Shown here: positions 28,965-37,654 of the stretch, piece by piece | How positions within the stretch are numbered: position 1 is the first letter of the stretch | Layout: each line of letters begins with the position of its first letter | Origin: Streptomyces sp. SAI-127 | Lineage (GTDB): Bacteria > Actinomycetota > Actinomycetes > Streptomycetales > Streptomycetaceae | Assembly (NCBI RefSeq): GCF_029894425.1 | Contig: NZ_JARXYJ010000001.1 | Location: 2,728,001 to 2,792,000 of the forward strand | DNA: 64,000 nt | Reading direction: 5' to 3' | Notes under the pieces: generated by a model | What the model saw: only the letters and a program-made list of their open reading frames with translations | Databases searched by the model: none | Told to the model about the DNA's origin: nothing | Position numbers and translations under genes: made by a program

Positions 28965-29954
28965 ATGCGCACATCACGATCACGACGTCCGGTACGGCCC
29001 GCGCGGGCCCTGGCCGGCCTCCTGCTCGCCGCGGGCCTCGCCCTGACCGGGTGCAGCGCAGGCGCCGACAGCAGCGACGGCGGCGGCAGCGCCCTGTCCG
29101 ACGACAAGGCGGCACAGAGTCAGGCGGAGGGCGCGGCCGGTACCGAGGCCGGCACCGGCGGCAAGCAGGCCACGACCGCACCCCAGCCCGCGGTGAATCA
29201 CATCATCCGCACCGCCACGCTGACCGTGCAGGTCAAGAACGTGCCGAAGGCGCTCGCCGCGGCCCGCACCAGCACCGAGACCGCGGGCGGATTCGTCGGC
29301 AAGGAGTCCACCTCCCGCGACGAGGAGGGCCGGGAACAGACGGAGGTGGTGCTGCGGATACCCGTCGAGAAGTACGACGAGGTCCTCGCCGATCTGGAGG
29401 GCGCGGGCAAGCTCCTGGAGCGCACCGCGAACGCACAGGACGTCACCGACCAGGTCGTCGACGTGGAGAGCCGGATCGCGACGCAGCGCGCGAGTGTGGC
29501 GCGGATCCGGGAGTTGATGGACAAGGCGACCAGACTGAGCGACGTGGTGACCCTGGAGGGCGAACTGAGCACCCGTCAGGCCGACTTGGAGTCACTGCTC
29601 GCCCGCCAGGCGTCCCTGAAGGACCGCACGAGCCTGGCCACCATCACCCTGTCCCTGTCCGAGTCGCCCGTCGCCAAGGCCGAGAAGGACGACGACCCCG
29701 GTGTCGTCGACGCGCTCGCGGGCGGCTGGGACGCGTTCGTGACCATGCTGCGCTGGGTTGTGGTGGCGGTGGCGGCGGTGCTGCCGTTCCTGGCGGGGAT
29801 CGCGCTGATCGTGCTGGTGTGGCTGCGGCTTATCCGGCCCCGGCTGCCGCGCCGGCCGGCGCCCGCGGCCGCCTCGACCGCTCTGGGCCCGCTGCCCATG
29901 GCCCGTCCCGTCCCGGAACCGGGGCGGGAGCAGGAGCGGGGCGAGCAGGACTGA
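28965..29954 (+). CDS. DUF4349 lipoprotein
   Basis: A 329-residue lipoprotein. The signal peptide ends in a lipobox (LALTGC, Cys about 30). The DUF4349 domain (about 70-245) has paired strands and a coiled-coil segment (ESRIATQRASVARIRELMDK and ARQASLKDRT), and a C-terminal membrane helix (about 265-290) is followed by a Pro-rich tail. Function is unknown; similar proteins are surface-anchored. The start at 28965 gives the lipobox close to the N terminus; an earlier start at 28872 would add 31 non-signal residues. It diverges from cgoX; 159 bases separate them, with no recognisable regulator site. Confidence 0.88.
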   Translation: MRTSRSRRPVRPARALAGLLLAAGLALTGCSAGADSSDGGGSALSDDKAAQSQAEGAAGTEAGTGGKQATTAPQPAVNHIIRTATLTVQVKNVPKALAAARTSTETAGGFVGKESTSRDEEGREQTEVVLRIPVEKYDEVLADLEGAGKLLERTANAQDVTDQVVDVESRIATQRASVARIRELMDKATRLSDVVTLEGELSTRQADLESLLARQASLKDRTSLATITLSLSESPVAKAEKDDDPGVVDALAGGWDAFVTMLRWVVVAVAAVLPFLAGIALIVLVWLRLIRPRLPRRPAPAAASTALGPLPMARPVPEPGREQERGEQD

Positions 29955-29981
29955 AATGCCCCGCCCTCGTAGCGTGTTCGC

Positions 29982-31376
29982 ATGAACATGAGCCGTACGC
30001 GGGACACGAGGGAACGTCTGGTCGTGATCGGCGGCGACGCCGCGGGGATGTCCGCGGCGTCGCAGGCACGCCGGTTGAAGGGCCCCGACGAACTGGAGAT
30101 CGTGGCGTTCGAGCGGGGCCACTTCACCTCCTACTCGGCCTGCGGCATCCCGTACTGGGTGGGCGGGGACGTCACCGAACCGGACCAGTTGATCGCCCGT
30201 ACGCCCGAGGAGCACCGGGCCCGCGACATCGATCTGCGCATGCGCACCGAGGTCATGGAGATCGACGTCGACCGACAGCGGGTACGCGCGCGTGACCTCG
30301 AGTCGGGGGCCGAGACCTGGACGTCGTACGACAAACTCGTGATCGCGACCGGCGCCCGCCCGATCCGCCCGGACATGCCGGGAGTCGACGCCCCCGGTGT
30401 GCACGGGGTGCAGACGCTCGACGACGGCCAGGCGCTCATCGACACGCTGGCACACACGCGTGGCCGCAGGGCGGTGGTGGTGGGTGCCGGGTACATCGGT
30501 GTGGAGATGGCCGAGGCACTGATCAACCGCGGTTACGAGGTGACGGTGGTCAACCGGGGCAGCGAGCCCATGTCCACGCTCGACCCGGACATGGGCCGCC
30601 TGGTGCACGAGGCCATGGAGGGTCTGGGCATCACCATGGTCGACGATGCCGCGGTGACCAAGGTGCTCACCGGCGAGGACGGCCGGGTGCGGGCGGTGGC
30701 CACGGAGAACGCCGAGTACCCGGCGGACGTCGTGGTGCTCGGCATCGGCGTACGCCCGGAGACGACGCTCGCGAAGGCGGCCGGTCTGCCGCTGGGCAGC
30801 CACGGCGGTCTTCTGACGGACCTCGCGATGCGGGTGCGCGGCCACGAGAACATCTGGGCGGGCGGCGACTGCGTCGAGGTCCTCGACCTGGTCTCGGGGC
30901 AGGAGCGGCACATCGCGCTGGGCACCCACGCCAACAAGCACGGCCAGGTCATCGGCATGGGCGTCGGCGGCGGCTACGCCACCTTCCCGGGAGTCGTCGG
31001 CACGGCCGTCAGCAAGGTCTGCGACCTGGAGATCGCCCGTACCGGCCTGCGCGAGAAGGACGCGCGTCGGGTGGGCCTCCAGTTCGTGTCGGTCACGATC
31101 GAGTCCACCAGCCGGGCCGGCTACTACCCGGGCGCCTCCCCCATGACGGTGAAGATGCTCGCCGAGCGCCGCACGGGGCGGCTGCTCGGCGTGCAGATCG
31201 TCGGGAGGGAGGGAGCGGGCAAGCGGGTCGACATCGCCGCGGTGGCCCTGACGGCGGGGATGACGGTGGAGCAGATGACGGCCCTGGACCTGGGGTACGC
31301 GCCGCCGTTCAGTCCGGTGTGGGACCCGGTGCTGGTGGCGGCCAGGAAGGCCGCCGCGAAGGTGCGGACCTCCTGA
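29982..31376 (+). CDS. FAD-dependent pyridine nucleotide-disulfide oxidoreductase, CoA-disulfide reductase type
   Basis: A 464-residue flavoprotein. FAD motif VVIGGDAAGMSAA begins at residue 14. The single active-site Cys, C54 in SYSACGIPYW, fits CoA-disulfide reductases and NADH oxidases rather than the CxxxxC disulfide enzymes. A second nucleotide-binding motif VVVGAGYIGVEMAEAL is near 165, and WAGGDCVEV near 290. It may reduce CoA disulfide or peroxide with NAD(P)H; substrate unproven. The dimerisation domain is complete. It starts 27 bases after the DUF4349 gene and converges on a small gene with a 3-base gap. Confidence 0.91.
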   Translation: MNMSRTRDTRERLVVIGGDAAGMSAASQARRLKGPDELEIVAFERGHFTSYSACGIPYWVGGDVTEPDQLIARTPEEHRARDIDLRMRTEVMEIDVDRQRVRARDLESGAETWTSYDKLVIATGARPIRPDMPGVDAPGVHGVQTLDDGQALIDTLAHTRGRRAVVVGAGYIGVEMAEALINRGYEVTVVNRGSEPMSTLDPDMGRLVHEAMEGLGITMVDDAAVTKVLTGEDGRVRAVATENAEYPADVVVLGIGVRPETTLAKAAGLPLGSHGGLLTDLAMRVRGHENIWAGGDCVEVLDLVSGQERHIALGTHANKHGQVIGMGVGGGYATFPGVVGTAVSKVCDLEIARTGLREKDARRVGLQFVSVTIESTSRAGYYPGASPMTVKMLAERRTGRLLGVQIVGREGAGKRVDIAAVALTAGMTVEQMTALDLGYAPPFSPVWDPVLVAARKAAAKVRTS

Positions 31377-31379
31377 CGG

Positions 31380-31700
31380 CTACGCCGTTCCGTTGATCCG
31401 CTCGATGGCCTGGCGGGCCTGGTCGGCCGGCGGCCTGGGCGGCAGCGAGGAGACGGAGGCGCTGGCGGGCATCGCGGTCGGCTGCTCACCCGCCGGTTTG
31501 GCGTGCGAGGCGGGCCGCGTGGTCCTGAGCCGGTTGCTCACCGCCTCGTCGAGCGTCACCGGCCGCTGCATCTGCGAGGCCAGCCGCCCGGCCTCCTGAC
31601 CGAGCCTGGCCACGTCCTCCCACGGCAGCCGCAGCACCAGGGAGATCTCGGCCTCGCCGTCGGGAAGAGCGTGCATCGGAGGAGCAATTCGGTCGTTCAT
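31380..31700 (-). CDS. Conserved small protein, unknown function
   Basis: A 106-residue soluble protein. The N-terminal half (SLVLRLPWEDVARLGQEAGR, then LASQMQRPVTLDEAVSNRL) is predicted mostly helical; the C-terminal half is Pro/Ala-rich and ends QARQAIERING. The ATG at 31700 is supported by GAGGAACC. It is convergent with the CoA-disulfide reductase-like gene and diverges from the rhomboid gene. No family recognised. Confidence 0.72.
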   Translation of the reverse strand: MNDRIAPPMHALPDGEAEISLVLRLPWEDVARLGQEAGRLASQMQRPVTLDEAVSNRLRTTRPASHAKPAGEQPTAMPASASVSSLPPRPPADQARQAIERINGTA

Positions 31701-31836
31701 CGGTGGTTCCTCACGTAGTCCCCGCGGCCCGCCTTCCCCGTGCCGCGGGCGGTTGAGGAGACATACGCACGCGTGCGCGCGGGTGTTCACCGATGCGCCA
31801 CCGATTCGCGGGGCCCATCGCGGGCACTACTTCCTT

Positions 31837-32664
31837 GTGGTCATCCCCGTCCATGACGTGAACCCTGTGCGCCGCACCCCCGTGGTGACGTACGCGCTCA
31901 TCGCCGCGAACGTCCTCGTGTTCCTGTTCACGCCCGGCCTGGCCGGCTCCGTGGCGGGCGACAGCAGCCTGTCCCAGCTGTGCCATCTCCAGGCGTTCCT
32001 GGACCAGTACGCCGCGGTCCCACAGGAGTTGATCCACCATCAGATGCCGCGGCTGGTCCCCACGGGCGACGTCGGCACGAGCGCGCAGGGCACGGCGGGC
32101 TGTGTGGTGGCCCCGCCGGACTACGACAAGTCCCCCGCGCTGTCGGTCCTTACAGCGATGTTCCTGCACGGCGGCTGGCTGCACCTGCTGGGCAACATGC
32201 TGTTCCTGCTGATCTTCGGCAACAACGTCGAGGACCGCATGGGGCATGTGCGCTTCGCGCTGTTCTACGTCGTCTGCGGCTACGCGGCGTCGTACGGCTT
32301 CGCGCTCCTCAACGACGACTCGGGCGATCCGCTGATCGGTGCGTCGGGGGCCATCGCAGGGGTCCTCGGCGCCTATCTGGTGCTGTACCCGAAGGCCAGG
32401 GTGTGGGTCCTGGTGCCCTTCCTGGTCTTCCTGCCGCTCAGACTGCCGGCCTGGCTGGTGCTGGGCTTCTGGTTCGTGCTGCAGGCGGTGTACTCCTCCG
32501 GCGAGGGCGTCTCCGCCGCCGGCACGGTGGCGTACGCGGCGCACGTCGTGGGCTTCCTCGCCGGGATGCTGCTGGCGTGGCCGCTCAAGCCGGGCACTCC
32601 CCCGCCGCCGGAACCGCGCGGTCTGCTGTTCGGCAGGAAGGCGCGGCCCCGGCACACCTGGTGA
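31837..32664 (+). CDS. Rhomboid-family intramembrane serine protease
   Basis: A 275-residue membrane protein with about six transmembrane segments. The catalytic dyad is S170 in LIGASGAIAG and H236 in AYAAHVVGFLAG; HGGWLHLLGNMLFLLIFGNN (111-130) is the hallmark loop and helix. An extended loop (about 38-100) follows the first helix. Substrates are unknown. The GTG at 31837 is chosen because the usual N terminus IPVHDVNPVRRTP follows; the frame opens further upstream at 31753. It converges on hemE with one base between stop codons. Confidence 0.88.
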   Translation: MVIPVHDVNPVRRTPVVTYALIAANVLVFLFTPGLAGSVAGDSSLSQLCHLQAFLDQYAAVPQELIHHQMPRLVPTGDVGTSAQGTAGCVVAPPDYDKSPALSVLTAMFLHGGWLHLLGNMLFLLIFGNNVEDRMGHVRFALFYVVCGYAASYGFALLNDDSGDPLIGASGAIAGVLGAYLVLYPKARVWVLVPFLVFLPLRLPAWLVLGFWFVLQAVYSSGEGVSAAGTVAYAAHVVGFLAGMLLAWPLKPGTPPPPEPRGLLFGRKARPRHTW

Positions 32665-32665
32665 G

Positions 32666-33721
32666 TCAGCGGGTGGTGTGCGTGTGGACGTACTCCACGA
32701 GACGGGTCAGGGCGTCCGGGTCGGTGGACGGCATGACGCCGTGGCCGAGGTTGAAGACATGGCCCTCAAGGCCCTCGGCCGAGTCCAGGACTTCGCGGGT
32801 CTTGGCCTCGACAGCCTCCGTGGAGGCGAACAGGACCGTGGGGTCGAGGTTGCCCTGGAGCGCCTTGCCGGGGCCGACGCGGCGGGCGGCCTCGTCGAGC
32901 GGGACGCGCCAGTCGACGCCGACGACGTCCGCGCCGGCCTCACCCATGAGCTTCAGCAGTTCGCCGCAGCCGACCCCGAAGTGGATGCGGGGGACGCCGT
33001 ACCCCTCGACCGCTTTGAAGACCTTCGCGGAGGCGGGCAGGACCGAGCGGCGGTAGTCGCCCGGGGCGAGGGCGCCGGCCCACGAGTCGAAGAGCTGGAC
33101 CGCGGACGCGCCGGCCTCGATCTGGACCTTCAGGAAGACGGCGGTGATCTCGGCGAGGCGGTCCAGCAGGTCGGCCCACAGCTCGGGGTCGCCGTACATC
33201 ATCGCCTTGGCGTTCTCGTACGTGCGGGACGGGCCGCCCTCGACGAGGTAACTCGCGAGGGTGAAAGGTGCGCCCGCGAAACCGATGAGGGGGGTCGGGC
33301 CGAGCTCGCGGGTCAGCAGGCCGATGGCCTCGGTGACGTAGGAGACGTCCTCGGGGGTGAGGTCGCGCAGTTGAGCCAGGTCGGCGCGGGTGCGGATCGG
33401 GTTCTCGACGACCGGGCCGACGCCGGGCCTGATGTCGAGGTCGATGCCGATGGCCTTCAGCGGGACGACGATGTCGCTGTAATAGATCGCCGCGTCCACG
33501 TTGTGGCGGCGGACCGGCTGGAGGGTGATCTCGGTGACCAGCTCGGGGCGCATGCAGGATTCGAGCATCGGGATGCCCTCGCGGACCTTGCGGTACTCCG
33601 GCAGCGAGCGCCCGGCCTGCCGCATGAACCACACGGGGGTATGCGGGACGGGTTCCCGGCGACACGCCTTGAGGAAGGCGGAGTCGTGGGCGGCTGACTG
33701 CGGCGTCTCAGGTGCACTCAC
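32666..33721 (-). CDS. hemE: Uroporphyrinogen decarboxylase HemE
   Basis: A 351-residue TIM-barrel enzyme that removes four carboxyl groups from uroporphyrinogen III to give coproporphyrinogen III. The invariant [13 protein letters not shown] (32-44) and the [17 protein letters not shown] stretch are present, along with FDSWAGAL. Its product feeds cgoX and hemQ, 4-6 kb downstream on the same strand. The GTG at 33721 gives the N terminus [10 protein letters not shown]; the open frame reaches 33778. It is divergent from the DUF3000 gene. Confidence 0.95.
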   Translation of the reverse strand: MSAPETPQSAAHDSAFLKACRREPVPHTPVWFMRQAGRSLPEYRKVREGIPMLESCMRPELVTEITLQPVRRHNVDAAIYYSDIVVPLKAIGIDLDIRPGVGPVVENPIRTRADLAQLRDLTPEDVSYVTEAIGLLTRELGPTPLIGFAGAPFTLASYLVEGGPSRTYENAKAMMYGDPELWADLLDRLAEITAVFLKVQIEAGASAVQLFDSWAGALAPGDYRRSVLPASAKVFKAVEGYGVPRIHFGVGCGELLKLMGEAGADVVGVDWRVPLDEAARRVGPGKALQGNLDPTVLFASTEAVEAKTREVLDSAEGLEGHVFNLGHGVMPSTDPDALTRLVEYVHTHTTR

Positions 33722-33837
33722 GTCGGAAAGTCTCGCACGGTGCGATGAGTGCCGAGTGCGCGGTGTCTGTGTGGGCATGGAGCCAAGTCCGGGTGTCTAG
33801 GGCGGCACCACGGCGCCCTTCCCTTTAACCTTCCCGC

Positions 33838-34506
33838 ATGGCTGCGGCTCAAGGACGACTGTCGGACGGCGCTGGTGGGATGGACGACGCGAAGGAAGGG
33901 GACCGGGATGGCGGCGGTGCGGCTCCGCCGGCTTTCCAGGCCGCGGTTCAGGCCCTGCGTGGCAGTCGGCTGCGGCCGCAGATCGAGATCGAGCCGACAC
34001 GGGCCCCACAGCGGCTCGCCCCGCACGCGTACGCGCTGGAGGCCACCGTCGTCGACGGCGACCAGGACCTCGCCGACGGGCGGCTCGTGCTGCTGCACGA
34101 CCCGGACGGCCACGACGCCTGGCGGGGCACCTTCCGGCTGGTGACGCTCGTGCGCGCGGAGCTGGAGGCGGAGATGGCCGCCGACCCGCTGCTGCCCGAG
34201 GTGTGCTGGTCGTGGCTGACGGGCGCGCTCTCGGCGCGCGGGCTGTCGTACGGCGAACCGAGCGGCACCGTCACGCGGGCCAGCTCGCACTACTTCGGCG
34301 GTCTGTCCGAGCGCCCCGCGGCCTCGCAGATCGAGATCCGGGCCTCCTGGACGCCTCGCGAGGGCCTGGGCGGGGTGCCGGACGCGGCGGGGCACCTCGC
34401 CTCCTGGTGCGACCTGCTGGCCCAGGTCGCGGGTCTGCCGCCGGCCGGTCCGGGTGACGCGTCGATCGTGACGTTGCCACAGCGGCGGGACCCTCAGGCG
34501 CGCTGA
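33838..34506 (+). CDS. DUF3000 protein
   Basis: A 222-residue actinobacterial protein. Recognisable parts are PAFQAAVQALRGSRLRPQI, LEATVVDGDQDLADGRLVLL and CWSWLTGALSARG. Function unknown; no catalytic motif is visible. It diverges from hemE (117-base gap with an AT-rich patch), and a regulatory link to heme synthesis is possible but only by position. Start ATG at 33838; an internal ATG (GGMDDAKEGD, codon 15) is an alternative. Confidence 0.88.
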   Translation: MAAAQGRLSDGAGGMDDAKEGDRDGGGAAPPAFQAAVQALRGSRLRPQIEIEPTRAPQRLAPHAYALEATVVDGDQDLADGRLVLLHDPDGHDAWRGTFRLVTLVRAELEAEMAADPLLPEVCWSWLTGALSARGLSYGEPSGTVTRASSHYFGGLSERPAASQIEIRASWTPREGLGGVPDAAGHLASWCDLLAQVAGLPPAGPGDASIVTLPQRRDPQAR

Positions 34507-34717
34507 CCACCCACACGGAGCATCAATTTGTCGATACGGCCACTTTCAGTCAGGAGTGAGCCGTCGAACGAACCGATATGTTCACCGAACGATCGACCGT
34601 ACGTCCGAATTGCACTAATTGTTACTCACTAGATCGTGATCATTCTCTAAAGGACGCCGGGTTCGGTGCCGAAGACGTCTGTGACCTTCCAAGCCGTCCC
34701 GCACCCCAGGAGGCCCG

Positions 34718-35380
34718 GTGTCCGTTCTCCTCGAGCAGCCCGCAAGCCTGGTCGCCTACCGCCCGAACAAGCCCACCGCCATGGTGGTCGTGGCCGACCC
34801 GCGCGTCCGATCCACCGTCACCCGTCACCTCTGGGCGCTCGGTGTGCGCGATGTCATCGAAGCCTCGTCCGTGGCGGAGGCCCGTCCCCGAATCGGCAGC
34901 CCCAGAGACATCTGCGTCGCCGAAGTCCACCTTCCCGACGGCTCCGGCCTGACCCTGCTGTCGGAGACCCGCGCCGCGGGCTGGCCCAACGGCCTCGCCC
35001 TGTCCGCGGCCGACGACATCGGCGCCGTGCGCAACGCCCTCGCGGGCGGAGTCAAGGGCTACGTCGTCACCGGCACCCGCACCAACGTCGGGCTCCCCAC
35101 CCGGCCCGGCGCGGCACCCATCGGCTCCGCCGCCGCCCGTATGCACCGCCGCCCCCCGGGTACCCCGAGCCACCCGGGTGGCTACCGCGAGCTCTCCGGC
35201 CGTGAGGTCGAAGTGCTGCGGCTGGTCGCCGAAGGGCAGTCGAACAAGGCGATCGGAGTCTCGATGGGCCTGTCCGCACTGACCGTCAAGAGCCACCTCG
35301 CCCGGATCGCCCGCAAGCTCGGCACGGGAGACCGCGCCGGCATGGTGGCGGTGGCTCTCCGCACCGGCATCATCCACTGA
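34718..35380 (+). CDS. Atypical LuxR-type response regulator
   Basis: A 220-residue regulator. A receiver-like domain (about 20-125) precedes a LuxR/NarL helix-turn-helix (about 157-205, LSGREVEVLRLVAEGQSNKA, then LTVKSHLARIARKLG). The site where the phosphoacceptor Asp is expected holds Glu: VAEVHLPDGSG, E69. Asp27 of the acidic pocket, the Ser (LALSAAD) and Lys (GVKGYVV) are present. It may act without phosphorylation. No sensor kinase is encoded nearby. GTG start follows AGGAGG by four bases. A palindromic terminator lies downstream, and 211 bases of AT-rich DNA upstream probably hold the promoter. Confidence 0.91.
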   Translation: MSVLLEQPASLVAYRPNKPTAMVVVADPRVRSTVTRHLWALGVRDVIEASSVAEARPRIGSPRDICVAEVHLPDGSGLTLLSETRAAGWPNGLALSAADDIGAVRNALAGGVKGYVVTGTRTNVGLPTRPGAAPIGSAAARMHRRPPGTPSHPGGYRELSGREVEVLRLVAEGQSNKAIGVSMGLSALTVKSHLARIARKLGTGDRAGMVAVALRTGIIH

Positions 35381-35453
35381 GGCTCTTTCGAGCCTCGCTG
35401 TTCACGGACGTGAACCAGAGCTTTCACCGGGCTGACTGGTTTACGACCCTCAG

Positions 35454-35487
35454 GCGCCTGCCGACGGAACGTTCCGTCGGCAGGCGC
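35454..35487 (+). terminator. Perfect 34-base palindrome, probable terminator
   Basis: GCGCCTGCCGACGGAAC is followed directly by its exact complement (17-bp arms, no loop), 73 bases after the response regulator stop. There is no U-run. It could equally be an operator for the RNase D gene 26 bases downstream. Confidence 0.7.
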
Positions 35488-35513
35488 TGTCCATACACAG
35501 ATACCCTTGACAT

Positions 35514-36794
35514 GTGACCGACGCCCAAGAGACCGCAGCAGACGTTTCACTGCGAACCACCGGAGGCGGCCCTCCGGACGATGGCGGATCTTCTGCAGCG
35601 GAGGCGCCGATCCCTCTGCTGGAGCCGCGCGAGGGCATTCCGCCCGTGATCGCCGACGAGGACTCGCTCGCCGAGGTGATCGCCGCGTTCGCCGCGGGCT
35701 CCGGCCCCGTCGCCGTCGACGCCGAGCGGGCGTCCGGCTACCGCTACGGACAGCGCGCCTATCTCGTGCAGCTGCGCCGCGCGGGTGCGGGGACCGCGCT
35801 GATCGACCCGGTGGCCTGTCCCGATCTCTCGGGGCTCGGCGAGGCCCTCTCCGGTGTGGAGTGGGTGCTGCACGCCGCCACACAGGATCTTCCGTGTCTC
35901 CGCGAGATAGGCATGGTGCCCTCGCGCCTGTTCGACACCGAGCTGGCCGGGCGGATCGCCGGGTTCCCCCGGGTCGGGCTCGGCGCGATGGTCGAAGGGG
36001 TGCTGGGCTTCGTCCTGGAGAAGGGGCACTCGGCCGTCGACTGGTCGACCCGTCCGCTGCCCGAGCCGTGGCTGCGGTACGCCGCCCTCGACGTGGAGCT
36101 TCTCGTCGACCTGCGCGACGCGCTGGAGAAGGAGCTCGACCGGCAGGGGAAGCTGGAGTGGGCGCTTCAGGAGTTCGACGCGATCGCTTCGGCTCCACCG
36201 GCCGAGCCGCGCAAGGACCCCTGGCGCCGGACCTCCGGCATGCACAAGGTGCGGCGGCGCCGGCAGCTGGCCGTCGTGCGGGAACTGTGGGAGGCGCGGG
36301 ACCGGATCGCCCAGCGGCGGGACGTGTCGCCGGGCAAGGTGCTGTCCGATGCGGCGATCGTCGAGGCGGCGCTCTCCCTGCCGGTCAATGTGCACGCGCT
36401 GGCCGCGTTGAACGGCTTCGGGCATCGGATGGGACGGCGGCAGCTGGAGCAGTGGCAGGCCGCGGTGGATCGGGCCAAGGCCCTTGCCGAGGTACAGCTG
36501 CCGCAGCCCGGGCAGCCGCTCACCGGGCCTCCGCCGCCGCGGGCCTGGGCCGACAAGGATCCTGCGGCGGCCGCGAGGTTGTCCGCGGCACGGGCTGCGG
36601 TGTCCGCGTTGGCCGAGTCGCTGAACATGCCGCAGGAGAACCTGATCACTCCGGACACGGTGCGGCGGGTCTGCTGGGAGCCGCCGAGCGTGGTCAGCGC
36701 GGAGTCGGTGGGGGCGGCGTTGGCCGGTCACGGGGCCCGGGCCTGGCAGGTCGAGCAAGTGACTCCGGTGCTGGTGGCTGCGCTTTCCGCCTAG
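35514..36794 (+). CDS. rnd: Ribonuclease D (DEDD exonuclease plus HRDC)
   Basis: A 426-residue 3'-to-5' exoribonuclease. DEDD residues fit D69-E71 in VAVDAERASG, D125 in ATQDLPCL, and the D near 195 in YAALDVELLVDL. An HRDC-like helical domain follows (about 210-330), with a Pro/Ala segment and a short C-terminal domain. Substrates are structured RNA precursors in the family. The start is GTG; a TGT-ATG string nearby is out of frame. It ends just ahead of a partial palindromic repeat. Confidence 0.93.
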   Translation: MTDAQETAADVSLRTTGGGPPDDGGSSAAEAPIPLLEPREGIPPVIADEDSLAEVIAAFAAGSGPVAVDAERASGYRYGQRAYLVQLRRAGAGTALIDPVACPDLSGLGEALSGVEWVLHAATQDLPCLREIGMVPSRLFDTELAGRIAGFPRVGLGAMVEGVLGFVLEKGHSAVDWSTRPLPEPWLRYAALDVELLVDLRDALEKELDRQGKLEWALQEFDAIASAPPAEPRKDPWRRTSGMHKVRRRRQLAVVRELWEARDRIAQRRDVSPGKVLSDAAIVEAALSLPVNVHALAALNGFGHRMGRRQLEQWQAAVDRAKALAEVQLPQPGQPLTGPPPPRAWADKDPAAAARLSAARAAVSALAESLNMPQENLITPDTVRRVCWEPPSVVSAESVGAALAGHGARAWQVEQVTPVLVAALSA

Positions 36795-36799
36795 TCGCA

Positions 36800-36816
36800 G
36801 CAGTTCTCCGCGCCCC
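36800..36816. repeat. Partial copy of a palindromic repeat arm
   Basis: GCAGTTCTCCGCGCCCC matches one arm of the long inverted repeat at 49956-50089 with one change. It lies between the convergent stops of rnd and the mannoside permease gene. Confidence 0.6.
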
Positions 36817-36823
36817 TGGTAGG

Positions 36824-37654
36824 TCATCTGGTCGCTCCTCGCGTGAAGCCGTTGTAGATGAAGCGCTGCAACGACAGGAAAACGATCAGTGTCGGCAGGA
36901 TCACCAGGACCGCTCCTGCCGAAATGACCTCCCAGTGGGCCGCGTAGGGGCCCCGGAAGCGGAACAGCGACGTCGAGATCACGCCAAGATCCTCCGAGGG
37001 CATGTAGAGGAAGGGAATGTAGAAGTCGTTGTAGACCGTGATGCCCTTCACGATCACCACGGTCGCGGTCGCCGGCTTCAGCAGCGGGAAGATGATCTTT
37101 CGGTAGATCGTGAAGGCGTTGGCGCCGTCCAGGCGGGCCGATTCGTCCAGGGAGACCGGGATCGAGCGGACGAACTGCAGGAAGATGTAGATCGAGACGA
37201 TGTCCGTGCCCATGTAGAGGGCGATCGGGGCCCAGAGGCTGTCGAACATGCCGAAGCTGTTGACGATCTGGAACGTGGCCACCTGGGTGGTGACGCCGGG
37301 GACCAGCGCGGCCGTCAGGAAGAGCGCCACCACCAGCTTCTTGAAGCGGAAGGTGAACCGGTCGATGGCGTAGGCCGTCATCGAGCCGATGAGCACTGTG
37401 CCGCCGATCGAGATCAGCAGGATGATCGCCGTGTTGGTGAAGGCGGAGAGCATCTCGCCGTCCTGGAACGCCGTCACGTAGTTGTGGAAGTTCAGCAGGT
37501 CGTGCGGGAGTTCCAGGGCGCCGCTCGTGTTCGCCATCTCCTTCTCCGACTTGAGGGAGGTGAGGAGGACGACCACGAGCGGCAGCAGGACGACCAGGGT
37601 CGCGGCGATCAGCGAGAAATGGACAAGGGCGCGGGCGATCGTACGGCGTGTCAT
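36824..37654 (-). CDS. Carbohydrate ABC permease, MalG type (mannoside operon)
   Basis: A 276-residue inner-membrane permease of the CUT1 class with six predicted helices. The EAA loop that docks with the ATPase is ARLDGANAFTIYRKIIFPLL. It overlaps the next permease gene by four bases (ATGA). With that permease and the binding lipoprotein it forms an uptake system; no ATPase is encoded, so the shared MsiK ATPase of Streptomyces probably powers it (inference). Transcribed from the same promoter as the binding protein. Confidence 0.9.
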   Translation of the reverse strand: MTRRTIARALVHFSLIAATLVVLLPLVVVLLTSLKSEKEMANTSGALELPHDLLNFHNYVTAFQDGEMLSAFTNTAIILLISIGGTVLIGSMTAYAIDRFTFRFKKLVVALFLTAALVPGVTTQVATFQIVNSFGMFDSLWAPIALYMGTDIVSIYIFLQFVRSIPVSLDESARLDGANAFTIYRKIIFPLLKPATATVVIVKGITVYNDFYIPFLYMPSEDLGVISTSLFRFRGPYAAHWEVISAGAVLVILPTLIVFLSLQRFIYNGFTRGATR

